A stretch of 34,382 nucleotides of DNA from Clostridiales bacterium. Lineage in GTDB: Bacteria > Bacillota > Clostridia > Oscillospirales > Oscillospiraceae. The notes under the pieces are model-generated. The model searched no databases. It saw nothing but the letters and a program-made list of their open reading frames with translations, and was not told where the DNA came from. The DNA is taken from the NCBI GenBank assembly GCA_012523085.1, contig JAAYJC010000109.1, positions 1 to 34,382 of the forward strand, given 5' to 3'. Shown one piece after another: positions 7,589 through 14,583 of this stretch (the first letter of the stretch is position 1; every line of letters starts with the position of its first letter). A program made the position numbers and the translations under genes.

Positions 7589-10132
7589 TCAATTAAACGA
7601 GAGCTCGGTACGTCCGATCAGGTCGCTTTGCAGCTCATTGCTCAGTTCCACGAAATATGCGCTGTATCCGGCTATTCTGACCAGCAGATTTTGATATTTT
7701 TCCGGTTTCTTCTGCGCGTCCATCATCGTTTCTTTGCCGATGATGGAAAACTGGCTCTGCATGCCCTGGTTGGCAAAATAGGTGTCCATCAGCCCGATTA
7801 AATTCATAAGGCCTGCTTCACCGGAAACCGCATTTGGTGGAAATTTCCAGTTTAGGATGATGCCGTTTCCGATGCGTGCGTGATCAAGCTTTGCGACCGA
7901 GTTGGCCACAGCGGTAGGCCCGTTCCTGTCATGCGATCCCATTTCGTTATGCACAGGGCCCATGCAGTCCGAAACAGGCTCATAGGCACGCCGTCCGTCC
8001 GGAGAAGCTGCGGCATAGGTGCCGTGCATGACATTGTTTGTTACCGAGAAGACCCCCGGCATATAAACGCCCCCATGCGGCGTCGGGCGGTGCTCGATGT
8101 TTTTGCAGTACGTCGCCATGACGAAACGTGCGATATCGTCGGCATAATCATCATCGTTTCCGTAATGGTGCATCTTGTCGCTGTTCACCAACGCCTGCAG
8201 CGGCGCATAACCCACCCAGTTTGCCTTCAGCGCCTTCAGAAAATCACTGCCTGAGACCTTTTTTTCATCGAATACCAACTGCTTTATTGCGGTAAGGCCG
8301 TCGGAAGCCGTGCCGATGCCAACAGCCTGGGGCCCGCTGTGGTTATACTTTGCGCCGCCCGCCGTTACGTCCATACCCTTTTCGATACAGTCGTCAATCA
8401 GCAAAGACAGATAAGGCAGCGGCTTTAGCCTCTGCTGAACGGCGTCAATTTTATTGATGCAGGAGATCATGATATCGCACCAGTATGCCATCTGGCGCTC
8501 AAAGGATTCCCTGACCTCTTCAAAGCTTTCAAACGTATCAAGGCTGCCCGTATCTATGCTCAGCCGGTTTCCCGCCCCGGCGCATCGGGAATAACGCGGA
8601 CAGGCGTCGGAACAGTCCATGCAGCGGCCGCCGTTGAGGGATAGCTCGAGGACCTTTGTCAGATTGAATGAGCCGGAATCGTGCATGCCGTAGGTTTTTC
8701 CGGGCACACAGGGCTCAACACAACCGATCCCCACATAGTTTCGCGCATCGGAAAGCGGTTTTCCGTAATTCATCAGGGACTGGATCATCGGCGCGTCGTT
8801 AAAGATTTTCGGCTCACCGGTTCCGATGCGGATAACATTGAAGGTCTTAATCTTGAACGCCTGGGGCGAGCCTTCATGAAGCCTTACGCCCATCCACGGA
8901 TTCGGAATCCGGGTGTGCGCATGCGCATCCAGTACCATATAGCTGAGATCGTTTGTAATATCCCTGCCCTCTTCGTCAACACCGCCGACATCCAGAGCGG
9001 TCCCGCCCATGATCGTGCCGCTGGAAAAGATGATGGCGCTGGTATCGCGGATTTTTCGCAGCTGATGGATCTTCAGGAAGGCGTATTCAATGAGTTCCTG
9101 CATGAATTCGCGGGTAAAGGTTTTGTTTTCGATATCGGACTTGTAAAAAGGATAAAAGAGCCGGTCAAACCTTCCGTATGTAACCGAATGCCCGTTTGCC
9201 TCGATGATAATCATATTGGTTGCGATATGCCAAAGCTGGATTGCCTCCCAGAAGTCTCTGGGCGCGCCCTCGGCAACATGAAGACAGTTTGAGGCGATGC
9301 GCAGAAGTTCCGCTCTCCGCGTATCGTTTTGCTCCCGTTCGGCCATTTCCGCAGCCAGTTCGCCGTAGCGTCTGATATATGCCGATGCGCCCTCGAGCAT
9401 GATGAGCTCCGCTATGTAAAAATCCCTTTTGCTCAGGTCTCCGGGGTCTGATGTGTTGAGCCGGCTCAACGCTTCTTCCACCCTGCGCCTGATTCCGCCA
9501 AAGCCGAGCCGGAATAGTCTTTCATAATTTGCACACACATGGCCTACGCCCGCATAGACAAACAGGCCGTCTAAAATAACGCCTTTGCCCAGATGATTGC
9601 CCTTTTTCTCCTGCTCATCATAAGCTGAAATGATCGCCTCGGAAACGGTTTTGTTTTTCCAATACGGCTGGATATCCAGAATATGCTGTTTGGTTTTCTT
9701 GTCAATCACATACCGGTCATTTTTCCGAAGCTCCATCGGCCTGTTCACAATCTCATCACACAGCCAATCGACGGAAAACTCGGGGTAGACCGGCGCCGAG
9801 TTCGGCGGCGCCGCCAGTTCACCCACAATGAGCTCCTCCGGCCAGATATGAATATCGACCCGATTGAGAACCTCGCGCAGCGTCATTGCGCACTTGATGT
9901 TCTGCGGATAGGCCGCATATTTCTCGTAGCACTCGGTAAAAATGAGCGCCCTTTGGGCATCCGCGGTAGAATCCAGATCCTTCAGCCATTTCAGCGCCCT
10001 GTTGATGCGCGGAAACGGAGACGGATTTTCGGTCATTCCCGAAATGCCCACACCCCAGACCTTATCATAGGGCTCGATGGGCAAGGGCTCTACAAAATTC
10101 GTGTTTTGATGTTTATTTATGTCCTGAAGCAT
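7589..10132 (-). CDS. Glycyl radical enzyme 1 (PFL2/dehydratase type) with a four-Cys insert
   Basis: An 847-residue pyruvate formate-lyase-like enzyme. The thiyl site is in GIGCVEPC (C471, with E473 giving the C-x-E motif of glycyl radical eliminases such as diol dehydratase, choline lyase and hydroxyproline dehydratase), and the radical-bearing glycine is G822 in VRIAGYSAYF near the C-terminus. The C-x-E motif argues against a true pyruvate formate-lyase, which has CC. After the catalytic loop comes C504-x2-C507-x3-C511-x5-C517 (CMDCSDACPRYSRC), where related enzymes usually have a short cysteine-free turn as I recall the family. The start is ATG 10132 with GGGAG 7 bp upstream; the frame extends to 10159. 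No radical-SAM activase lies in the window, so activation must come from elsewhere. The substrate is unknown. Confidence 0.9.
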   Translation of the reverse strand: MLQDINKHQNTNFVEPLPIEPYDKVWGVGISGMTENPSPFPRINRALKWLKDLDSTADAQRALIFTECYEKYAAYPQNIKCAMTLREVLNRVDIHIWPEELIVGELAAPPNSAPVYPEFSVDWLCDEIVNRPMELRKNDRYVIDKKTKQHILDIQPYWKNKTVSEAIISAYDEQEKKGNHLGKGVILDGLFVYAGVGHVCANYERLFRLGFGGIRRRVEEALSRLNTSDPGDLSKRDFYIAELIMLEGASAYIRRYGELAAEMAEREQNDTRRAELLRIASNCLHVAEGAPRDFWEAIQLWHIATNMIIIEANGHSVTYGRFDRLFYPFYKSDIENKTFTREFMQELIEYAFLKIHQLRKIRDTSAIIFSSGTIMGGTALDVGGVDEEGRDITNDLSYMVLDAHAHTRIPNPWMGVRLHEGSPQAFKIKTFNVIRIGTGEPKIFNDAPMIQSLMNYGKPLSDARNYVGIGCVEPCVPGKTYGMHDSGSFNLTKVLELSLNGGRCMDCSDACPRYSRCAGAGNRLSIDTGSLDTFESFEEVRESFERQMAYWCDIMISCINKIDAVQQRLKPLPYLSLLIDDCIEKGMDVTAGGAKYNHSGPQAVGIGTASDGLTAIKQLVFDEKKVSGSDFLKALKANWVGYAPLQALVNSDKMHHYGNDDDYADDIARFVMATYCKNIEHRPTPHGGVYMPGVFSVTNNVMHGTYAAASPDGRRAYEPVSDCMGPVHNEMGSHDRNGPTAVANSVAKLDHARIGNGIILNWKFPPNAVSGEAGLMNLIGLMDTYFANQGMQSQFSIIGKETMMDAQKKPEKYQNLLVRIAGYSAYFVELSNELQSDLIGRTELSFN

Positions 10133-10280
10133 ACAATCACTCCCGTAAAGACAGCGCAAAATGCAGGCTATCTGATTTCATGTCCTGTTTGTTTATAGAA
10201 ATAGGATATCATAAATCAGCGGTAAATGCTATCGGCATATTTGTTTTTTACGCTGTGGCAGGTATGCTTGCTGTTTGATG

Positions 10281-10289
10281 TGTTACAAT
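10281..10289 (+). promoter_or_regulatory. Possible extended -10 promoter of the two-component genes
   Basis: TGTTACAAT (hexamer TACAAT at 10284-10289) is an extended -10 about 30 bp before ATG 10320. No good -35 lies at the expected distance. Confidence 0.4.
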
Positions 10290-10319
10290 GGGATGAATCT
10301 GCATAACGAGGGATGTCTT

Positions 10320-10991
10320 ATGTACAAAATTATGATTATTGAAGACGATGAGGTCATTGCCGGTACGATATCGCGCCACATAGAGACATGGGGCTGTGCT
10401 GCGCATACGGCAACCGATTTCCGGGACATTTTACCGGAGTTTCTCTCCTATGAGCCGCATCTTGTCTTGCTGGACATCTGCCTGCCTTTCTTTGACGGCT
10501 ATTACTGGTGCGCGGAGATTCGGAAGGTTTCGAAGGTTCCCATTATTTTTATTTCCTCCGTTTCGGACAACATGAACATTGTGATGGCAGTCGGTATGGG
10601 CGGGGATGACTTTATCGCAAAACCCTTTGATCTGAGCGTTTTGACCGCGAAGGTTCAGGCTCTGCTGCGCCGGACCTATGATTTCGGCGGCTCTCCCGGT
10701 CTCATCGGACATAAGGGCGCCGTGCTCAATGTAAACGAAGCGGTTTTGACTTATAACGGCGAGCGGATTGAGCTGAGCAAAAACGAGTACAGAATCCTTC
10801 ATACGCTTCTGGAAAACAAAAGCAGAATCGTATCCAGAGAACAAATCATGACAAGGTTATGGGAAACGGACAGCTATATTGACGACAATACACTGACCGT
10901 CAATATAGCGCGTCTGAGAAAGAAGCTCGATGACGCGGGACTTTATCATTTTATTGCCACAAAAAAGGGCATAGGGTATGTGATTGAATAA
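10320..10991 (+). CDS. OmpR-family response regulator (BceR-like)
   Basis: A 223-residue response regulator. The receiver domain carries the acidic pair in IIEDDE, the phospho-acceptor D52 in LVLLDICLP, and the conserved lysine in IAKPFD; the C-terminal half is a winged helix ending in LRKKLDDAG and IATKKGIGYVIE, as in OmpR-type DNA-binding domains. The start ATG 10320 follows GAGGGATG; the frame is open to 10275. The sensor kinase gene begins at the base right after its stop, so the two are one transcription unit. The kinase type and the Bce-like transporter downstream suggest it controls that transporter in response to cell-wall-active peptides; this is inference from known Bce modules. Confidence 0.88.
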   Translation: MYKIMIIEDDEVIAGTISRHIETWGCAAHTATDFRDILPEFLSYEPHLVLLDICLPFFDGYYWCAEIRKVSKVPIIFISSVSDNMNIVMAVGMGGDDFIAKPFDLSVLTAKVQALLRRTYDFGGSPGLIGHKGAVLNVNEAVLTYNGERIELSKNEYRILHTLLENKSRIVSREQIMTRLWETDSYIDDNTLTVNIARLRKKLDDAGLYHFIATKKGIGYVIE

Positions 10992-11987
10992 ATGAAGCTT
11001 TTTTTTAGTTATCTGCGGTATCATTTGAAGATTATCATTATGCTGCCGCTGTTTGCCGGGATATTTACCGTCGTTTTTTTTCTTTACGAATTGCCTGTCG
11101 AACCGGTGATTTACTCTGCTCTCCTGTGCTTCGCCGTCGGCCTCACGGCTATCGTCTTCGCGTTTTTTGCCTTTTTAAGAAAACATCGGGTATTGACCGG
11201 GCTTCAAAAGAACATAACAGTCAGCCTCGATGAGCTCAGTGAAGCAAAAGGATTGATAGAGCAAGATTATGCGCGCCTGATTGCGATTTTACATGACGAA
11301 AATCGGCGTCTTAAAGCGGAATACGACGAAAACCGAAGCGAGATGACCCTTTACTATACAATGTGGGCACATCAGATTAAAACACCCATTTCCGCCATGC
11401 GCCTGCTCATTCAGGCAGACAGGAACGCGCAGTATACAGAGCTCGAATCCGAGCTTTTTCGGATTGAACAATATGTCGGAATGGTGCTTGGTTTTTTACG
11501 CGCCGACAGCATGTCTTCCGATCTGATGATCGGGCATTATTCCCTGGACGACATTGTCAGGCAGGCCGTCAGAAACTACGCGAAAGAATTTATCCGGCGG
11601 AAAATCGGGCTTGACTTTCTGCCGACGGCATATCAGGTTCTGACAGACGAAAAGTGGCTTGTTTTCGTCATCGAGCAGCTTTTGTCCAATGCGCTGAAAT
11701 ATACAAAAGCGGGAAAAATCTCGATTTATCCGGACGAATCCCGGCCGATGACGCTGGTTATCGAGGACACCGGCGTCGGAATCGGGCAGGAGGATCTGCC
11801 CCGCGTATTTGAATGCGGATTTACAGGCCTAAACGGACGAACCGACAAACGCTCTACCGGGATAGGTCTGTACCTGTGCCGTAAGATTATAAACAGGCTT
11901 AATCATACGATAATAATCGAATCATCGGTCGGAGAGGGTACAATAATCCGCATCGGCCTTGACCATGTGGACCTTGCTGTTGAATAA
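10992..11987 (+). CDS. Intramembrane-sensing histidine kinase (BceS-like)
   Basis: A 331-residue sensor kinase. Two membrane segments (about residues 14-32 and 39-62) are separated by only a few residues, so there is no external sensing domain; this is typical of BceS-type kinases that take their signal from the partner ABC transporter. The phospho-acceptor H127 sits in MWAHQIKTPISAM, followed by the N box (N233, LLSNALKY), G1 (D259, EDTGVGIG) and the G2-type STGIGLYLC. The ATG directly abuts the response regulator stop. In most Bce modules the transporter genes are adjacent; here an aspartokinase and a repeat array come first. Confidence 0.88.
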   Translation: MKLFFSYLRYHLKIIIMLPLFAGIFTVVFFLYELPVEPVIYSALLCFAVGLTAIVFAFFAFLRKHRVLTGLQKNITVSLDELSEAKGLIEQDYARLIAILHDENRRLKAEYDENRSEMTLYYTMWAHQIKTPISAMRLLIQADRNAQYTELESELFRIEQYVGMVLGFLRADSMSSDLMIGHYSLDDIVRQAVRNYAKEFIRRKIGLDFLPTAYQVLTDEKWLVFVIEQLLSNALKYTKAGKISIYPDESRPMTLVIEDTGVGIGQEDLPRVFECGFTGLNGRTDKRSTGIGLYLCRKIINRLNHTIIIESSVGEGTIIRIGLDHVDLAVE

Positions 11988-12133
11988 TGGCTGATTGCCT
12001 CCATTCATTTCCACTCCGAATAATGCTTGCATTTTTTCGGAATATGTGATAAAAACAATAAATGTGTGCAATGCATGGACATTTGTTTTTATTTGTGATG
12101 TGCAGAGCAGATAACGCATTGGGAGGAGTACAT

Positions 12134-13453
12134 TTGAATCCAATTTTTACAGCCAAGTTCGGCGGCACATCGCTTGCGGATGCAGCGCAGTTCAGGCGTG
12201 TTGCGGATATCATCAGAGCGGACGCGAGACGCAGACTGGTCGTTGTCAGCGCGCCCGGAAAGCGGTATCCTGATGATGATAAGATAACCGATTTGCTGAT
12301 AAGCTGCCAGAAAGAACAAGACAAGGCGCAGTTTGAGGGAATATTCGGACGCGTATCCGCAAGATTCATCGGCATAAGAGATGAGCTGGGTCTCGGTTTT
12401 GACATAGAGGCCGAGCTTGAAAAAATAAAAAGCGATATCCTTTCCGGAGAAGGTTATGATTACGCGGCAAGCCGGGGCGAGTATCTGAACGCGCTGCTGC
12501 TTGCCAATTTTCTCGGCGCGCAGTTTATAGACGCGTCTGAGTTGATTTTCTTTAACGCCGAGGGCAAACTCAATACTAAAAAAACCTATCAGACGATAAA
12601 GGCAAGGCTTACCGGCTGTGATTTGGCTGTTGTTCCGGGCTTTTACGGGAAGGGTCCCAATGGCCGGATCAAGACATTCCCGAGAGGCGGATCGGATATC
12701 ACCGGTTCGGTTATCGCGCGTGGGGCCGAGGCGGTGCTTTACGAAAACTGGACCGATGTTTCGGGTATCATGATGGCCGATCCCCGCATCATTCCGGAGG
12801 CCAGAATCATCAATGTGCTCACTTACCGTGAGCTGAGAGAATTGTCCTATATGGGCGCAAATGTGCTGCATGAGGATGCCGTGTTTCCTGTGCGTGAACT
12901 GGATATTCCGATCAATATCCGCAATACAAACGCACCGGAGCATTTGGGAACCATAATCACAAGCAGCACGGCGGAGCCCTCGCCTTATACGATTACGGGC
13001 CTGGCCGGCCGGAAGAACTACACCGTTTTGCTGGTTGACAAGGCAATGATGAACAACGAAATCGGGTTTGCCCGCAAGCTGCTCGGGATTCTGGAGAAGC
13101 ACAGGATATCTGTGGAGCATATGCCCACCGGCATCGACACAATTTCTGTCGTTTTCGACGCACAGGCGCTCGGAGAAGAGCAATGGCATGAAATCCTCGC
13201 GGAAATACATGCGGAGCTGTCGCCGGACAGCATTAATGTCATTGAGGACATCGCGCTCATTGCGGTCGTCGGACGCGATATGCAAAACCGGTACGGCACC
13301 TCCGGAAGGATCATGACCGAGCTGGGTCATGCCGGCATAAACATCAGTCTGCTCAATCAGCCGGTCAGCGAAATGACGATCATTGTCGGGGTACATAACG
13401 AAGAGCTGCAAAAAACCATCAGGGTTATTTATGATGTTTTTGCAAAAAGCTGA
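12134..13453 (+). CDS. Aspartokinase
   Basis: A 439-residue aspartate kinase, the first step from aspartate to lysine, threonine, methionine and, in spore formers, dipicolinate. The N-terminal catalytic domain begins with KFGGTS (K8) and contains FPRGGSDITGS and the ENWTDVSGI segment; two ACT-type regulatory domains follow from about residue 300. I start it at TTG 12134, 5 bp after GGGAGGAG; the frame is open to GTG 12062, but that extension lacks homology and a ribosome site. It sits between the Bce-like kinase and transporter genes, an unusual place. I see no lysine riboswitch in the ~145 bp upstream leader. Confidence 0.9.
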   Translation: MNPIFTAKFGGTSLADAAQFRRVADIIRADARRRLVVVSAPGKRYPDDDKITDLLISCQKEQDKAQFEGIFGRVSARFIGIRDELGLGFDIEAELEKIKSDILSGEGYDYAASRGEYLNALLLANFLGAQFIDASELIFFNAEGKLNTKKTYQTIKARLTGCDLAVVPGFYGKGPNGRIKTFPRGGSDITGSVIARGAEAVLYENWTDVSGIMMADPRIIPEARIINVLTYRELRELSYMGANVLHEDAVFPVRELDIPINIRNTNAPEHLGTIITSSTAEPSPYTITGLAGRKNYTVLLVDKAMMNNEIGFARKLLGILEKHRISVEHMPTGIDTISVVFDAQALGEEQWHEILAEIHAELSPDSINVIEDIALIAVVGRDMQNRYGTSGRIMTELGHAGINISLLNQPVSEMTIIVGVHNEELQKTIRVIYDVFAKS

Positions 13454-13550
13454 CCAAAACCTAAAAACTCGGCTCATTCCGACTTCTTAAGCTCAGTCAT
13501 AATTCGCTTTACGCCGAAATCACCGGCAGCGGACGGCCTGTATGTGACAA

Positions 13551-13587
13551 AAATGTAAGCCAAAACGGGAAAATGTAAGCCAAAACG
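13551..13587. repeat. Pair of 17-bp direct repeats, 20 bp apart
   Basis: AAATGTAAGCCAAAACG occurs at 13551-13567 and again at 13571-13587, joined by a short spacer. Closely spaced direct repeats of this kind occur at the ends of some insertion sequences such as IS21 relatives, but no transposase is present here. Confidence 0.6.
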
Positions 13588-13611
13588 ATGGCAGATCATT
13601 TTCCCGTTTTG
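13561..13611 (+). terminator. Perfect 14-bp inverted repeat, possible terminator of the aspartokinase gene
   Basis: CAAAACGGGAAAAT (13561-13574) and ATTTTCCCGTTTTG (13598-13611) are exact reverse complements around a 23-nt loop. It could fold in RNA and end transcription about 110 bp after the aspartokinase stop, but a long T-run does not follow. The rest of the 362-bp gap 13454-13815 holds the direct repeats, a -10 box, a palindrome array and a hairpin-SD leader; no gene is seen. Confidence 0.4.
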
Positions 13612-13618
13612 TTATAAT
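13610..13618 (+). promoter_or_regulatory. Possible extended -10 promoter of the Bce-like transporter genes
   Basis: TGTTATAAT, a perfect extended -10 with hexamer 13613-13618, lies directly after the inverted repeat and 40 bp before the palindrome array. No convincing -35 is seen. If used, the array would be transcribed as part of the 5' leader. Confidence 0.4.
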
Positions 13619-13657
13619 CAAATTACTTGCTTCTGTTAGCGCAAAAAAGAAACTTAC

Positions 13658-13746
13658 TTCACACTGTGAAAACTGCTTCACACTGTGAAAACTGCTTCAC
13701 AGCGCGAAAACTGCTTCACAGTGCGAAAACTGCTTCACAGTGCGAA
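13658..13746. repeat. Five tandem 19-bp repeats with a palindromic core
   Basis: Units start at 13658, 13677, 13696, 13715 and 13734, exactly 19 bp apart. The first two have the perfect 13-bp palindrome TTCACACTGTGAA; the third is TTCACAGCGCGAA and the last two TTCACAGTGCGAA. The linker is AACTGC. The spacers are far too short for CRISPR. The array ends 69 bp before the ABC transporter start and may be a multi-site operator. Confidence 0.85.
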
Positions 13747-13786
13747 GCGGACGTTTATGCCATCTCTTTTTTATAACGATATCTAC

Positions 13787-13808
13787 GCCGCTTCGCGGCA
13801 GAACGGAG
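13787..13808 (+). promoter_or_regulatory. Hairpin plus Shine-Dalgarno leader module
   Basis: GCCGC-TTC-GCGGC (13787-13799) is followed by AGAACGGAG and the ATG at 13816. The layout and sequence match the leader ends before the starts 21282 (plus) and 24072 (minus). Confidence 0.55.
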
Positions 13809-13815
13809 ACTTATT

Positions 13816-14583
13816 ATGACGATACTGGACGTTAAAAACCTGAAAAAGATATACACGACGCGGTTCGGCGGAACCCAGGTGCAGGCGCTGAGCGACGTAA
13901 CCTTCTCCGTGGAGCGGGGTGAATTTATCGCAATCATGGGTGAATCGGGGTCGGGAAAAACGACGCTGCTGAACATCCTTGCGTCTCTGGACAAGCCCAC
14001 GAGAGGAGAGGTCCGGCTCGGCGGCAAAAACCTTGCGGATGTCAAAGAAAAGGATATCGCCGCCTTTCGAAGAGACAACCTCGGTTTTGTATTTCAGGAT
14101 TTTAATCTGCTGGACACCTTTTCCGTCGGGGACAATGTGCTGCTGCCGCTGGTTCTGGCCGGTGTTAACCATAAAGAGATGGAAGCAAGGCTTTTGCAGA
14201 TAGCAAAAAAGCTGGGTATCTCGGATATTCTCAAGAAGTTTCCTTATGAAGTGTCCGGCGGGCAAAAACAAAGAACCGCAATCGCCCGCGCGCTGATTAC
14301 CGCACCGCAGCTGGTTTTGGCCGACGAACCGACAGGCGCGCTTGACTCAAATTCGGCAGGCAGCCTTCTTAACCTGTTTAGCCGGATAAATGCGGAAGGT
14401 CAGACGATTTTAATGGTCACGCACAGCGTGATGGCAGCCAGTCATGCCAAAAGGATTTTATTCATTCGAGACGGAGAGGTATTTCACCAGCTTTACCGCG
14501 GTGAGATGAGCAATGAAGCGCTTTACCAGAAAATTTCCGGCACGCTCACCATGCTTGCGACAGGCGGTGAACGCAATGCGTAA
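13816..14583 (+). CDS. ABC transporter ATP-binding protein (BceA-like)
   Basis: A 255-residue ATPase of the MacB/BceA type. It has Walker A GESGSGKTT (K48), the Q-loop FQDFNLLDTFSV, signature VSGGQKQR, Walker B LVLADEPTGALD and the switch histidine in MVTHS. The Q-loop sequence is characteristic of the antimicrobial peptide and lipoprotein export group. It probably energises the permease encoded next, whose start overlaps its stop by 8 bp. With the BceRS-like pair upstream it should form a peptide-antibiotic sensing and resistance module at the membrane. Its ribosome site CGGAG follows a stable hairpin. Confidence 0.9.
   Translation: MTILDVKNLKKIYTTRFGGTQVQALSDVTFSVERGEFIAIMGESGSGKTTLLNILASLDKPTRGEVRLGGKNLADVKEKDIAAFRRDNLGFVFQDFNLLDTFSVGDNVLLPLVLAGVNHKEMEARLLQIAKKLGISDILKKFPYEVSGGQKQRTAIARALITAPQLVLADEPTGALDSNSAGSLLNLFSRINAEGQTILMVTHSVMAASHAKRILFIRDGEVFHQLYRGEMSNEALYQKISGTLTMLATGGERNA

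Noticed and set aside
11988-12133. Lysine riboswitch before the aspartokinase
   Set aside because: The ~145-bp leader is shorter than an L-box and I see none of its conserved helices.
12089-13477. Long open frame (462 codons) on the minus strand across the aspartokinase gene
   Set aside because: It is a mirror of the plus-strand aspartokinase frame, has no recognisable protein motif and no ribosome site.
13658-13746. CRISPR array
   Set aside because: The linkers are 6 bp and identical, and no cas gene is present; it is a simple tandem repeat.
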